A stretch of DNA of 64,000 bases from Scilla litardierei (Eukaryota > Streptophyta > Magnoliopsida > Asparagales > Asparagaceae). The stretch covers positions 177,712,051-177,776,050 of the forward strand of contig CM061138.1 of NCBI GenBank assembly GCA_030789695.1, in the 5' to 3' direction. The translations under genes and the position numbers were made by a program. The notes under the pieces were generated by a model. The model was not told the origin of the DNA and ran no database searches. It worked only from the letters and a program-made list of their open reading frames with translations. Below are positions 1-11,100 of the stretch, in pieces (positions within the stretch are counted from its first letter, which is position 1; every line of letters starts with the position of its first letter).

Positions 1-1049
1 CTTTATCAAAAGAACGGGAACATGATTTGTCATCATAGCTGTATATGTAGATGACTTAAATCTCATAGGATCTCCTGCAGAGATCAAAGAGATATCTGAA
101 AGCCTTAAACATACTTTTGAAATGAAAGACCTAGGCAAAACAAAGTATTGTCTTGGCTTACAGATAGAACACCTAAGAGGTGGAATCCTATTACACCAAT
201 CTAATTATACAAAGAAACTTCTACGCAAGTTTCATATGGATAAATGTCATCCTTTAGGTACTCCTATGGTCGTAAGATCACTAGATGTACATACGGACCC
301 CCTTCCGGCCACTGGAAGAGGGGGAGGAGATACTTGGTCCTGAAGTACCCTACCTCAGTGCCATTGGAGCACTTCTATATCTGACTAACTGTACGCGTCC
401 CGATATAGCGTTTACAGTTAATCTACTAGCCAGACACAGTGCTGCGCCCACAAAGCGCCACTGGAACGGAGTAAAGCATCTTCTGCGATACATTCAGGGT
501 TCCATTGATCTTGGACTTTACTACCAGAGAGGTGCCTCCCCCAAATTGTTTGGTTATGCTGATGCAGGTTATCTCTCTGATCCGCACACGGCAAAATCTC
601 AAACAGGTTTTGTATTTACCTACGGAGGTACTGCTATCTCTTGGAGATCGGTAAAACAAACCACTACTGCTACATCTTCCAACCATGCAGAGCTCATCGC
701 GATCCATGAGGCGAGCAGAGAATGTTTTTGGCTACGCTCCGTCGTCCAACACATCCTCCAATCCACTGGCCTGAAGACCAGTGATCTGGAGCCTATTGCC
801 CTATTCGAAGACAACTCCGCATGCATTGCTCAGCTTCAGAAGGGCTACATCAAAGGCGACCGGACAAACCACATTTCTCCCAAGTTTTTCTGGACGCACG
901 AGCAGAAGAACGACAAGCAGATTGAAGTTCGACAGATCCAGTCATGCAACAACTTAGCTGATCTTTTTACTAAGGCATTGCCTAAATGTACTTTTGTAAA
1001 GCTTGTAAAGAACATTGGTATGCGACAGTTGAAAGACCTGCAAGCCTGA
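1..1049 (+). pseudogene. copia pol fragment: RT palm C-terminus and RNase H
   Basis: The RT catalytic motif YVDD is encoded near 39-55, followed by the conserved copia segment MKDLGKTKYCLGLQI at 122-170. The reading frame shifts at about 300, inside a C/G-rich run, and then stays open from 285 to 1049. The second part carries the RT thumb (ALLYLTNCTRPDIAF), then RNase H with YADAGYLSDP, a SWRS-KQ block, the acidic EDNSACI motif and the C-terminal LADLFTKALP signature. The stop is at 1047-1049. Apart from the frameshift the domain is well preserved. It would have been the 3' half of a gag-pol polyprotein. Confidence 0.9.
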
Positions 1050-1223
1050 AGTTTGTACGGATCAGGGGGAGTAACATGTGAGTTGCACTCTTTTTCCTTA
1101 AGCTGTTGGGTTTTCCCGCTGGGTTTTCCACAGCTAAGGTTTTAACGAGGCAAACACACTTACTCTGGATCCAGAAGTATCCACCCCTTGCCTCAGTAGC
1201 TGAGACCGAAGTGATGAATGTGT

Positions 1224-1232
1224 AAGGGGGAG
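1224..1232 (+). promoter_or_regulatory. polypurine tract of the copia element
   Basis: AAGGGGGAG lies directly before the TGTTATGA start of the LTR, the normal place for the plus-strand primer of reverse transcription. A similar purine run (caggggga) lies near 1063 but is not followed by a convincing LTR start. Confidence 0.75.
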
Positions 1233-1448
1233 TGTTATGAATGAGGGAGGCCTTTGGCCTCCCCTCCTTCATTACCCATTCATTAGACCCCCATTACTTA
1301 GAGTAATGGGGACCCTTGGTCTCCTATAGGCGTTTGACCTCCCCACTATGAGATATATAAATAGAGCACTATGGCTCTTAGCCATGGTGACTTATTCTTA
1401 GCAATGAAATTCTCTCTCTCTCTCTCTTGAGTTCATTATCATACAACA
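1233..1448 (+). repeat. copia 3' LTR (about 216 bp)
   Basis: It starts TGTTATGA just after the PPT and ends ...ATACAACA. A TATA box (TATATAAATAG) lies at 1354-1364 and a (CT)n tract at about 1412-1427. The second LTR is outside the window, so the boundaries rest on the TG...CA ends and the PPT only. This intact promoter-like LTR points toward MAD1, 498 bp upstream of its start codon. Confidence 0.7.
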
Positions 1449-1493
1449 ATCTTCAATTTTTTTTTTAAAAATCAAACTGTTTAAACGTCCCGT

Positions 1494-1946
1494 TTAGCCC
1501 GTATTCGGCCCAAGGCCGCTCTAAACGGGCTGGTGGAGGATACAGGCAGCACTTGGGCCAATTCGCAGCACTGGTTTCAAGTAAGACTAAGAGTGTAACC
1601 TGGGTGGGTTGGATCGCTTTAGGGCTGATTTACGATTGGGCCGGGATTGGGTTTCAACGTTGCATCATACTTTAATTCGGTCGGATTTTTCGCAAATTGG
1701 GATCTGCGTTCCCACCTGCTACCCCCCCCTATCGAATTCAAGACACACATTCTCTGCAATTTCCATTTTGCTGTTCATTTCTGCTCAGCTGTGGTGAAAT
1801 CAAATTGCGCGCCCAAAAGAGAGAGATAAGAGAAACCAAACCCTAGCTAGTGAGCGAATTAGTGAAGATCGGGAATATTTGATAGCTTGGATGGCTAGAA
1901 AACCCTAGAATTTCGCCCATTTTGAATTTTAGTATTTTGCTAAAAG
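1494..1946 (+). promoter_or_regulatory. MAD1 proximal promoter and 5' UTR region
   Basis: This stretch between the LTR and the MAD1 start codon carries three copies of TGGGCC: inverted at 1507-1512, direct at 1554-1559 and direct at 1637-1642. It also has two AAACCCTAG boxes, at 1838-1846 and 1900-1908. In plants, site II (TGGGCY) elements bind TCP factors and, with telo-box-like motifs, are common upstream of genes expressed in dividing cells, which suits a mitotic checkpoint gene. I see no clear TATA box and cannot place the transcription start. Confidence 0.55.
1891..1908 (+). CDS. short uORF upstream of MAD1
   Basis: ATG GCT AGA AAA CCC TAG encodes MARKP. It ends 38 bp before the MAD1 ATG, is out of frame with it and does not overlap it. 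The stop codon sits inside the second AAACCCTAG box. It would act as a uORF only if transcription starts upstream of 1891, which the sequence alone cannot show. Confidence 0.4.
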   Translation: MARKP

Positions 1947-2117
1947 ATGATCTTTCGAACACCGGCACAACGAAAGAGGAGGGCAGAATCAGCGGCCCTC
2001 GATCACGACGGCCCAATCTCCGATCGCCGCCTGGTCATCTACAGCGATCCAGAGCCGGTCTCCCTGCTCGAACCCTCTTCCGATGATTTGGTCTGCACTC
2101 ATCAATGCCGTCAGATG
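1947..2117 (+). CDS. MAD1: MAD1 exon 1 (residues 1-57)
   Basis: It starts at the only in-frame ATG and ends CAG ATG before a gtaata donor, in phase 0. It encodes the conserved N-terminus, with a basic RKRR cluster at residues 9-12 and the CTHQCRQM block at 50-57. Reading on into the intron reaches a stop at 2202-2204. Confidence 0.93.
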
Positions 2118-5100
2118 GTAATAATCCCGCCTAGTCTCAAATCAATCGTTCCATTTCTCGATGAGTTCAAAACACTAGAACTTGCATCCTTTTTCCGTTG
2201 GTAATAGGTTAAATCGGAGTTCATCGTGGCGTTCGACACCGCCGGGAAGCAAGTTGCCGATTATCAATCCAAAGTTGAGACCTTGAGCAACGAGCTGCGC
2301 AAGAGCGGTGAGGCTCTCTGTCTGAATTGTATGTTTGGCTTTTTTATTCCGATGTTTTTAATGTTGGGAATGCACATCCTGCTTGTTTATGCAGAAGAGG
2401 AGCGAACTAATTATCGTGATCATCTCCGATCTGTTGAACAAGAGCTGGAGGCGTCAAAGGGGCGTGAACATGCACTGCAAGAGCGATTATTCAAGGAGGT
2501 TGCCGATTCGCAGGAGCGATATCAAACTCAATTAAAACGGTGCTGTGAGCTTGAGGTACTGCTTAGTTAGGTTAATTTCTTCCAGCTAACTAATGCATTT
2601 ATTGGATAAACACGATGATGTAGTTTAAAGAAAGTTAGCACATTTGACAGGATGATGCTGATCCTATTCATTTTGGTGTCATGTTAATATTTTGGTCCGT
2701 TAGTCTACATACATCTGGTAAGGTAGGCTCGGTTTACAGTCAATGCATTGGCATCTCTGGGTGCATTACAGCACTAGAGTACGTGTGCAATAGCTCTGTA
2801 ATAACACAAGCCCATAATACTAACGATTATTATGACCAATGGCAGTCGGCCACAATTCATTCCGAGAGGATTGCGAAGTCTATTATGTCGGGACAAAAGT
2901 AACCGTTCATATGTTTTCTTGTCCAAAACATCCTTACATCCACCAACATGAACATATTTTACACAAAATGCAACTTTATCTCTTAATCCAAATGATTTAT
3001 AACAGCTAACACCTAGTGCTGGTAGATTAATGATCCAAAAATTTATGTCTTCTTCAAACTCTTGGCGAGCTTTTGATTTATGAGATCCCTAAAGCAGCTA
3101 GCGAGTACTTATACCACGTCTATCTAATTAAAAAACTATTAGGTGAGCTTAATGCTCAACAAGTGAATGAAGCATATTAAGTAGTTCAGGTTATCAAATC
3201 AAATAGTATTGATGGTAGTTAATTGCAAACATGCTAACTTTGGTTACTGAACCTGACGTGTCATGAAATGATTCTTCTGAACGATGTTCATAAAGTGAAG
3301 CTCAGCAGGACATATTCTAATGCTATCAACATTTCACATCCTGGTTGACTCGTGTCTTACCTTAATTAGCTTATGGCTAGGATGATTTAACAAAGATATG
3401 CAAAGATTAATCATCTTTATGGAGGGGACATATTAAGAACTGGCATGGCTTGCTTGATTTCTATGTATACTGATATATCCAACCATATGCACACAATCCA
3501 AAAGCATAACATACATATGGAATTTCTAATGAAACAATGTATTAGATCATGCCACACAGGCATATCAAAGCATACCCAATAGCTAATAACTTCATCCATG
3601 CATATGCATCTTCGACTATCTCCAATGATAAAAACAGAGTTTATTCTCTTAAGACTTGAAAGTCAATGCCAACAAGATGATTCATATTCATCACATACAT
3701 AATCTTCTTGCTTAAGCATATGCAGCAAAAACACGTAGAAACATGTGAACGAAAGCTTGTTACAAGGTATAAATTAATCAATGAAGGGGTTTATATGTAC
3801 ACAAAGAAAAACATTATAATTTAAAATCCTTAAACAATAGGACACACATTCCTCACTTACTAGAGAATATTGACTCCCTAAATCTTACGTGGTGCCCTTA
3901 ATTAATGTCTTATCTCCTATCTAGAGTTCCTAAAGGCAAATATTAATTTCCATCACGATCTTAAAGTTCTCAAACTTGACATTATGTTCCAATACTTTGT
4001 GATTCAAAGCTAACAGTCCAAGAGCAAAATTCTACCGGGTGTAATCATACTTAAGCCCGTAAACATAACATTACAATACCCACTTTATTGTGAAGTTTAG
4101 GTTCTGAGTTATTAGAAGAATTCTTTACGGAAGAACATGTTCTTTGGTCTTCCCTAAAACAACTCCTTTTATTTTACATGGATCGCATGGATCACATAGA
4201 GAATGTATTTGGTATTTGGATATTATCTGTATTAATGACTTAATGAATCGTTCATGATTGGTCATGATACATTCTAACTAATAATTTTAAATATTTTTGG
4301 AACATTTACCCATGTGTAAAGTCCAAAAAGGAATTTTTGAAATTTCATAATTTTAAAGGTGTTGCTACAAATTTACTCAGTTATGAGTTATGTTTTTATT
4401 GAGAAACCTTACACCCATAATTAATTTTTTTTGGTCTTAGCTGCATATCTGATCCATAGAATATATTAAAAAAAACTTAGTCTTTGGACTGATTCAGGAA
4501 TTTTGCAATTTTTGGGTTTAAGAATCAACATTTTGAACATAAAAGGGCATATGTTCAAGTTTTCTGTCACTTCACACTTCCCGAGACGTGCCTGTTTTTC
4601 ACATGTGATGCATGTCCTGCTAGTTGCCAGTAAAAATAATATAGGCTACGAACAGATATATACCAACATACTCATGGAATTTCTCATTAAAATAAACATG
4701 ACACTGTAAATGCTTACAATTTTAAAGTCAGGGTTCTGCGGCTATTATGGCAAAATCTGTGTCCTCAAATACGTGGGTCTCCTTTGACTCCGTCCCCACA
4801 CATAGGGGTACAATAAAAACGAAGACCCATCGTGTAAATTATAGTAATTCTAATGTTTTGGAGTTTAAACATGAGCATGAGTAAACGCTAATTAGAAAGC
4901 AGGAACTGAGAACAAATAACAGATTAATTAATACTTTCTATAGGAATGCACTGAAATTTAAGACAAGCATGCAACTTAGTTGATAATTTAAAGCGATATT
5001 AACATGATTCTAACAATTTATGCCAAACTTAGGATGTGAATCATATTGTAGAGTATAAGAAGCAACCAATAAGTCCACCTCAGTACCACATGGGCGCTCA

Positions 5101-8100
5101 TCTGGCATGGCCTAAAGTAGGAACAATATGGGCCATGAGTCCAAAGAGTACCAATGCGAAACTTATTAATTAAGTTTGGCGATACATTAGGGGTCCATCG
5201 GATTCATGATGTGAACTGTCCGGAACACTTGATGCGGTCAAGTCAATAAGAGCATGGCTCCAGTCGCTCCTGCACTCTCACTAATATGATTTACCCCAAA
5301 AGCTAGTGAGTCTGAAGTGCCAAGTGTAAGTCAAGTGTACACATCTCAGTATCTCAGTGATTTATTAGATTTGTATTTCTAAAATAGTATTATCTTTTTA
5401 AAACTTGATTTATAAAGTAAAGCTTTTAAACAAGTTTAGGGCCACATTAAAACTAATTCAAATGATGATGTGTTATGTTATTTCAGTTCCAGTCATATTT
5501 TCAACATTTTATTCTATCAAGTGAGTTTCAACAGGACAATAACAATACATATATTCCGCCGACTTTCCAATTTATTTTGGTTTCCATAGCACACTCAACA
5601 TATCAGTTATTTCCAATGTCATGTGCAACTGTGCAAGATTATACTATGATTATCTAAAGAACATGCAGTAATTAATAATGGAAACAATGAAACAATTAGC
5701 ATGTTGTAAACATTACACTAATTAAAATCTATAACATGGAACATACATGAGATATATTAACATATATCATGGCACACATGCATGTCAGATAATATTATAA
5801 GCATGCTAGGAAGTTTAAATTTTAAGACATGAGTAATAAACTCAAGCTAACATGGAAGTCAAGTAGTGAACGGTGCTGTACTTGAAAATATTAGGGATGG
5901 ATAATGGGGGAGGGACAACGCAGATAATTTCATCATCGATCATTTTTCCGGACTTAACCATGTTTTCATGGTTTTATATGATCATTCAGGCATAGCTTAT
6001 CATCCCACAGGTCGTAAACTATGATTCTTCAGGCAATAACTTAGTCCATGATCTAACAAGCAGTGAATCCCATAATTCCAACGACCTTTAGAGGCCAAAC
6101 CCTCATTTTTAATCATCGGTTAATTCTAAACCAATTCCGACATGTAGGACAAAGCTTTGTGGTTCTCGTACCATCCCACGGCCTCCACCAAAGCAATATT
6201 TACCGCCACCAGCTAAGGAAACCATCAATATAGAATCCCAAAACAACTACAGCAGGGGAAAACCCCCATTGCTCAGTCATGGTCTAGAGCATGTTGCCCA
6301 GATTCAGTCACGGCTAGGTCAATGAGGGTACGACAATGCCTAGGGGGCCACAAGTCACGGCAGGGGGCTAGGGAAGCCGACCAGTCCTGACAGTGGGGGA
6401 ATACCCCAAAACCCATCACGGACACAGGGGCGAGGAAGCCTTAGAAGGCCACAGTCAAAACCAAAAACCAAAAGGACAGTCATGGCACATCTAGGGGCAG
6501 TGACAAGGGTCTCCTCTAAGCCCCAGCAGCACACGAGTCTTGCTAAGATCATCATCATAAGTATTTACAACAAAATCATAAATTTAAAACCAAAATTAAA
6601 GAATTAAAGTGATTTTACCATAAATCGTCGACTGTCGGAAGATTTCGAAGAGAAAACCCAACTCCAATTTGAGATTCGAAGTCAGATTTAAGGAGAAAAA
6701 CCTAAAATTCCTTTGAAAATTATTTTTCGCTTGAAAAACCAAAATCCTAAGCTCAGCCGAGCTCAAATAGGGGAAAGAGGATACCTGTGGTAGTTGGAGA
6801 GGGACATGTGATGCCGTGATCTGCCACGAAGGCGATCAACCTCGGTTAGAGGCGAAGACGTGACAAATCTGCATGATTTAAGGCGTCGATGGATTCGTGA
6901 GAGGACACGTGCTTCGTGAGGTGGAGGGAGGAGAGGGCCTCGATTTGAAGCTATCGTTGCTTCTCGTTGAAGGAACGTGGAGGAGAGGGAGAGAGAGGCC
7001 GGTGTGTTTCGTCGTCGCTTGGTTAGATTGCGAGAGAGGAAGAACGATCAACGAGAGGGGAAATGAGGGACATGTGCTACGCACGTGTTGATGCTTAAGT
7101 GGAAGCGGGGGCTGGGCTGACTGGGCTGGGCTGCGGGTAAAATAAAAAAAGAAAGGAAAAAGGAAAAAGGAAAAAGGAAAAAGAAAAAGAGAAATATAAG
7201 GAGAGATGGGCCGGTCCCATCCAAAAAAACTGTGCTGTTACATTCTACACTCCTTACAAAAAATTCTGTCACCAGAATTAAAAAATAAAAATATGATACA
7301 ATAAATAAGTGTGGATAACGCTCTCGCATTTTGTCTTCTCTTTACCAGGTGGACTCTCTTGGCGAGTCTTGGTACTTCATTACTTCACCAAGTTGACGAC
7401 TCTGTTCTGAAGTACCTTCTTCTGACGGTCAATAATCCGCATCGATTGCTGCTCATATGTCAGATCAGGCCGCATTATGATTCCAGAGTGGTCAATAACA
7501 TGCGTCAGGTCCATTACATATTTGCGTAGTTGAGATACATGGAACATATCATGCACTTCTTCTAAAGATCAAGGAAGTGCACGTCTATATGCCACTTCTC
7601 CCATGCGCTCCAAGATGTCAAAAGGCCTAATGGGCTAAGCTTTCATATCCATGCAGATCAAATCATGCCTCTTTAGGAGAAATTTTCAAGAAAACATGGT
7701 CACCAGGCTGGAATTCATCTGCTATTCGCATCTGCCCAGTGTTTGTGTCGATCCTGTGCCACTTGAAGCTTTGCTCCAATGATTTGCACAACATCCACGG
7801 CCTCTGCAATCATTTCTGGTCCCATCAGCTCACTATCACATTCATCATCCCAGCTCAAGGACAAGCGATACAAGATGTCAAAAGGCCTAATGGGCTAAGC
7901 TTTCATATCCATCCAAATCAAATCATGCCTCCGTAGGAGAAATTTTCAAGAAAACATGGTCATCTGGCTGGAATTCTAAGTATTTGCTATTCGCATCTGC
8001 CCAGTGCTTGTATCGATCTTGTGCCACTTGAAGCTTTGCTCCAATGATGTGCACAACATCCACGGCCTCTGCAATCATTTCTGGTCCCATCAGCTCACTG

Positions 8101-11100
8101 TCACATTCATCATCCCAGCTCAAGGACAAGCGACACTTCTATACAATGCTGCAAAAGGTGCCACACCGTTACTGGCCTAGTAACTGTTATTGTATGCAAA
8201 TTCCACGAGGTGAAGGTGATCTGCCTACGACCTCTTGAAGTCTAGAATACATACACGCAATATATCCTCCAAGATCTGAATAGTGTGCTCGGACTGGTCA
8301 CATGTCTGAGGATGATATGCTGAACTAAAACTCAAGTGGGTTCCCAGGCGATCCAGTAAGCTCTTTCAGAAATGTGATGTGAATCGAGTGTCTCTATCTG
8401 AAACGATACGTACAAGAACTCCATGTAGCCTCACAATCTCTTTCATGTACTTCTTGGCAAGTACTTCTGTTGACTGTCCAACTCTAAATGGAATAAAGTG
8501 TGCTGACTTAGTCAACCGATCAACGATTATCCAGACAACGTCATTATGCTTCGTGCTCTTAGGCAGTCCGGTCACAATCCATCGTAATGTGCTGTCACTT
8601 CCATTTTAGAATGGATAAAGGATATAATAAACCAGCAACACGATGATGTTCAGCCTTCACCTGCTGGCATACTATGCACTTCATCACGCTCCATGCATTG
8701 CTCCTCTTCATGACATGCCACCGTAATATTATCTCAGGTCCTTGTACATTTTGGTTATACCTGGATTAATGGAATATGGGGAAATATGAGCTTGCTTCAA
8801 TAATTCTTCTCGAATATCTCTAGATGACACCTAAATTTTGTTGTCTTAACGCAATGACCCATCTTAATGAATTCTAAACTCTGGTCTTTGTCCTGTCACA
8901 CAAATTCTGTTGCCACACTGCAAGGATCCATCTTCATGATTCTGAACTCTGGTCTTTGTCTTGTCAACACCAGACTTCTAATCCTCTGCAGCTTCTCATC
9001 ACTTGCTTGAGTGGCCTTTGATTCTATACACCAGGGTTGATTGAATCTGCATATTCCTTAACGAGGCAGTCAGCCAGGCAAAACCACATCTATCTCCATT
9101 TCCCTGATCTCCTGCAGCAGTCTCCACTAAGTCGTGAGTGTCATTATTGCGGGAAGACGATTCAGCGCATCTGGCACTACGATGACTTTCCTAGGATGAT
9201 ATTGAAGGTCAATATCGTAATCTGCCATCAACTGAATCCATCGACGTTATCTCATGTTAAGCTCCTTCTGAGTGAAGATATATTTCAAACTCTTATGATC
9301 TGTGTATACCTTTACATGCCCCCAATAAGGAAGGCCTCCAAATCTTCCATGCAAAAATAACTGCTGCCATGTCCAAGTCATGTGTATGATAGTTCTTTTC
9401 ATGGTTCTTCAACTGCTTGGATGCATAAGCTACTCTGCCATGCTGATGTAGTACATATGCAAGTCGCCCGATGCTTCACAAACCACCTCAAATCCTCTCG
9501 TTCGATCCGGAATAACCAAAATTAGTGCGGATGTTAATCACTTCTTCAGGAAAGATTCATCACATGTCTTGGACCAAGTGAACACCACGTCCTTCCTCGT
9601 TAATCACGTCATAGGCTCTGCGATCTTTGAGAAATCCTTAATGAACATCTGATAATAACTAGCCATTTCCAAGAAGCTGCGAATCTCTGTCACGATTCGT
9701 GGAATAGGCTAGTTCTGAACAGCTGTCACTTTCCCAGGATCTACATAAATTTCTTCTTTAGACACCACATGGTCTAAGTCAGCCACCTTGTTCATCCAGA
9801 ATCCACAGTTGGTAAGTTTGGCGAACAGCTGATGTCGTCTCAAAGTTCCTAAGACCTTCCTCAAATGCCCCTCCTGAGCATCCTTTGAATATATCAGAAT
9901 ATCATCGAGGTAGACCACTACGAACTTTTCCATATATTTGTATAACACTTGGTTCATAAGGCTCATGAATACTGCTGGCGCATTGGTCACACTAAATTGC
10001 ATCATTAAGAACTCATAGTGTCCATACTTCGTCCTAAATGCAGTCTTGTGGATGTCTTCTCTCTTCACTCTCATCTGATGGAATCACGTCCTCAAGTCCA
10101 ACTTGAGTAAACGCTTTGATATGGTTTCTTGGACATCGGCTGGGGATCTGGTACCAGATCAATGGAAAACCAACGGTGCGTTTCAAATGCACTTCTGTAA
10201 GATCGTCCGGGAACACATCCATGAATTCCTGCATTACTCTGGTATCTCTGGTTCTTCAAACTCTATGGCACTCACCTCAGCTTCTGCTGGTCAGGCTATA
10301 AATTGTATTGGCCCCTCAGACCTGCTTCCGCTGATGAACTCGAATTTTGGATGATCGGGCATATCAAATACTACACTCCTTTAATGACAGTCAATGGTAG
10401 CGTGAAATGTCCCCAACCAATCCATTCCAATGACCGCATCAAAACTTGGCATCTCGATCACCAAAAAATTTGCGAACAGCTCCCGTCCACAAATCACTAC
10501 ATGGCACTAATGGTACTTATTGGTTGTCTTAAACATGCTACAACCAGTACTAACATTCCAATGTGTAGTCAAGGGTTCAACATGAATGTTGTATTTGCTA
10601 ACGAATCAAGTGGCTAAGAAAATAGTGTGATGCTCATGAATCGAATAATGTAAAGGCATGTCTACCAGTGACTTGTACAATGTTTAATGTTAAAGATACT
10701 AAAAGCAATGAGGCTGTCCCAAACTAAATGGTTAAATATATGAGAGATGCCCCTGATGGTTGTCGAGGAAGGGAACGTCAAAAGGGTGGGATGCGACCTT
10801 CTAATTGGAGGTCCAGGAGTTTAAAGGAACTTTTGCTTGTATGCCCCATACATGTGGAAGCTCGAGATATCCTATATTCATGAGATCAATATGAGTATGT
10901 TATACGGTACATCCTATTCTTCCTATACTGTTCACGAGGGTGGTTAGTATGGACCTGCATGGGCCACCACAAAACATGTAGCGCCCCACTTCTAGGGACA
11001 TGCCCGTTTTCACATGTGATTCAGGTCCTGCTAGTTACAAGCAGTGTTCTAAATATCGTATATCGGTCGTGTATCGGCCTAAGAAATTTGGTATCAGATT

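Larger units (their letters stand above)
1..1448 (+). mobile_element. Ty1/copia retrotransposon, 3' part (truncated by window edge)
   Basis: The stretch runs from the reverse transcriptase active site through RNase H to a polypurine tract and the 3' LTR, all on the + strand. The 5' LTR, gag, protease and integrase would lie left of the window. The order RT, RNase H, about 180 bp of 3' untranslated sequence, PPT, LTR is that of a plant copia element. One frameshift near 300 breaks pol, so the copy is dead. Its LTR ends about 500 bp upstream of the MAD1 start codon, which makes it part of the gene's upstream region. Confidence 0.9.

Noticed and set aside
4503..6558. Small ORFs between 4.5 and 6.6 kb
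   Set aside because: The sequence belongs to the Tekay LTR and its other copy does not preserve the frames.
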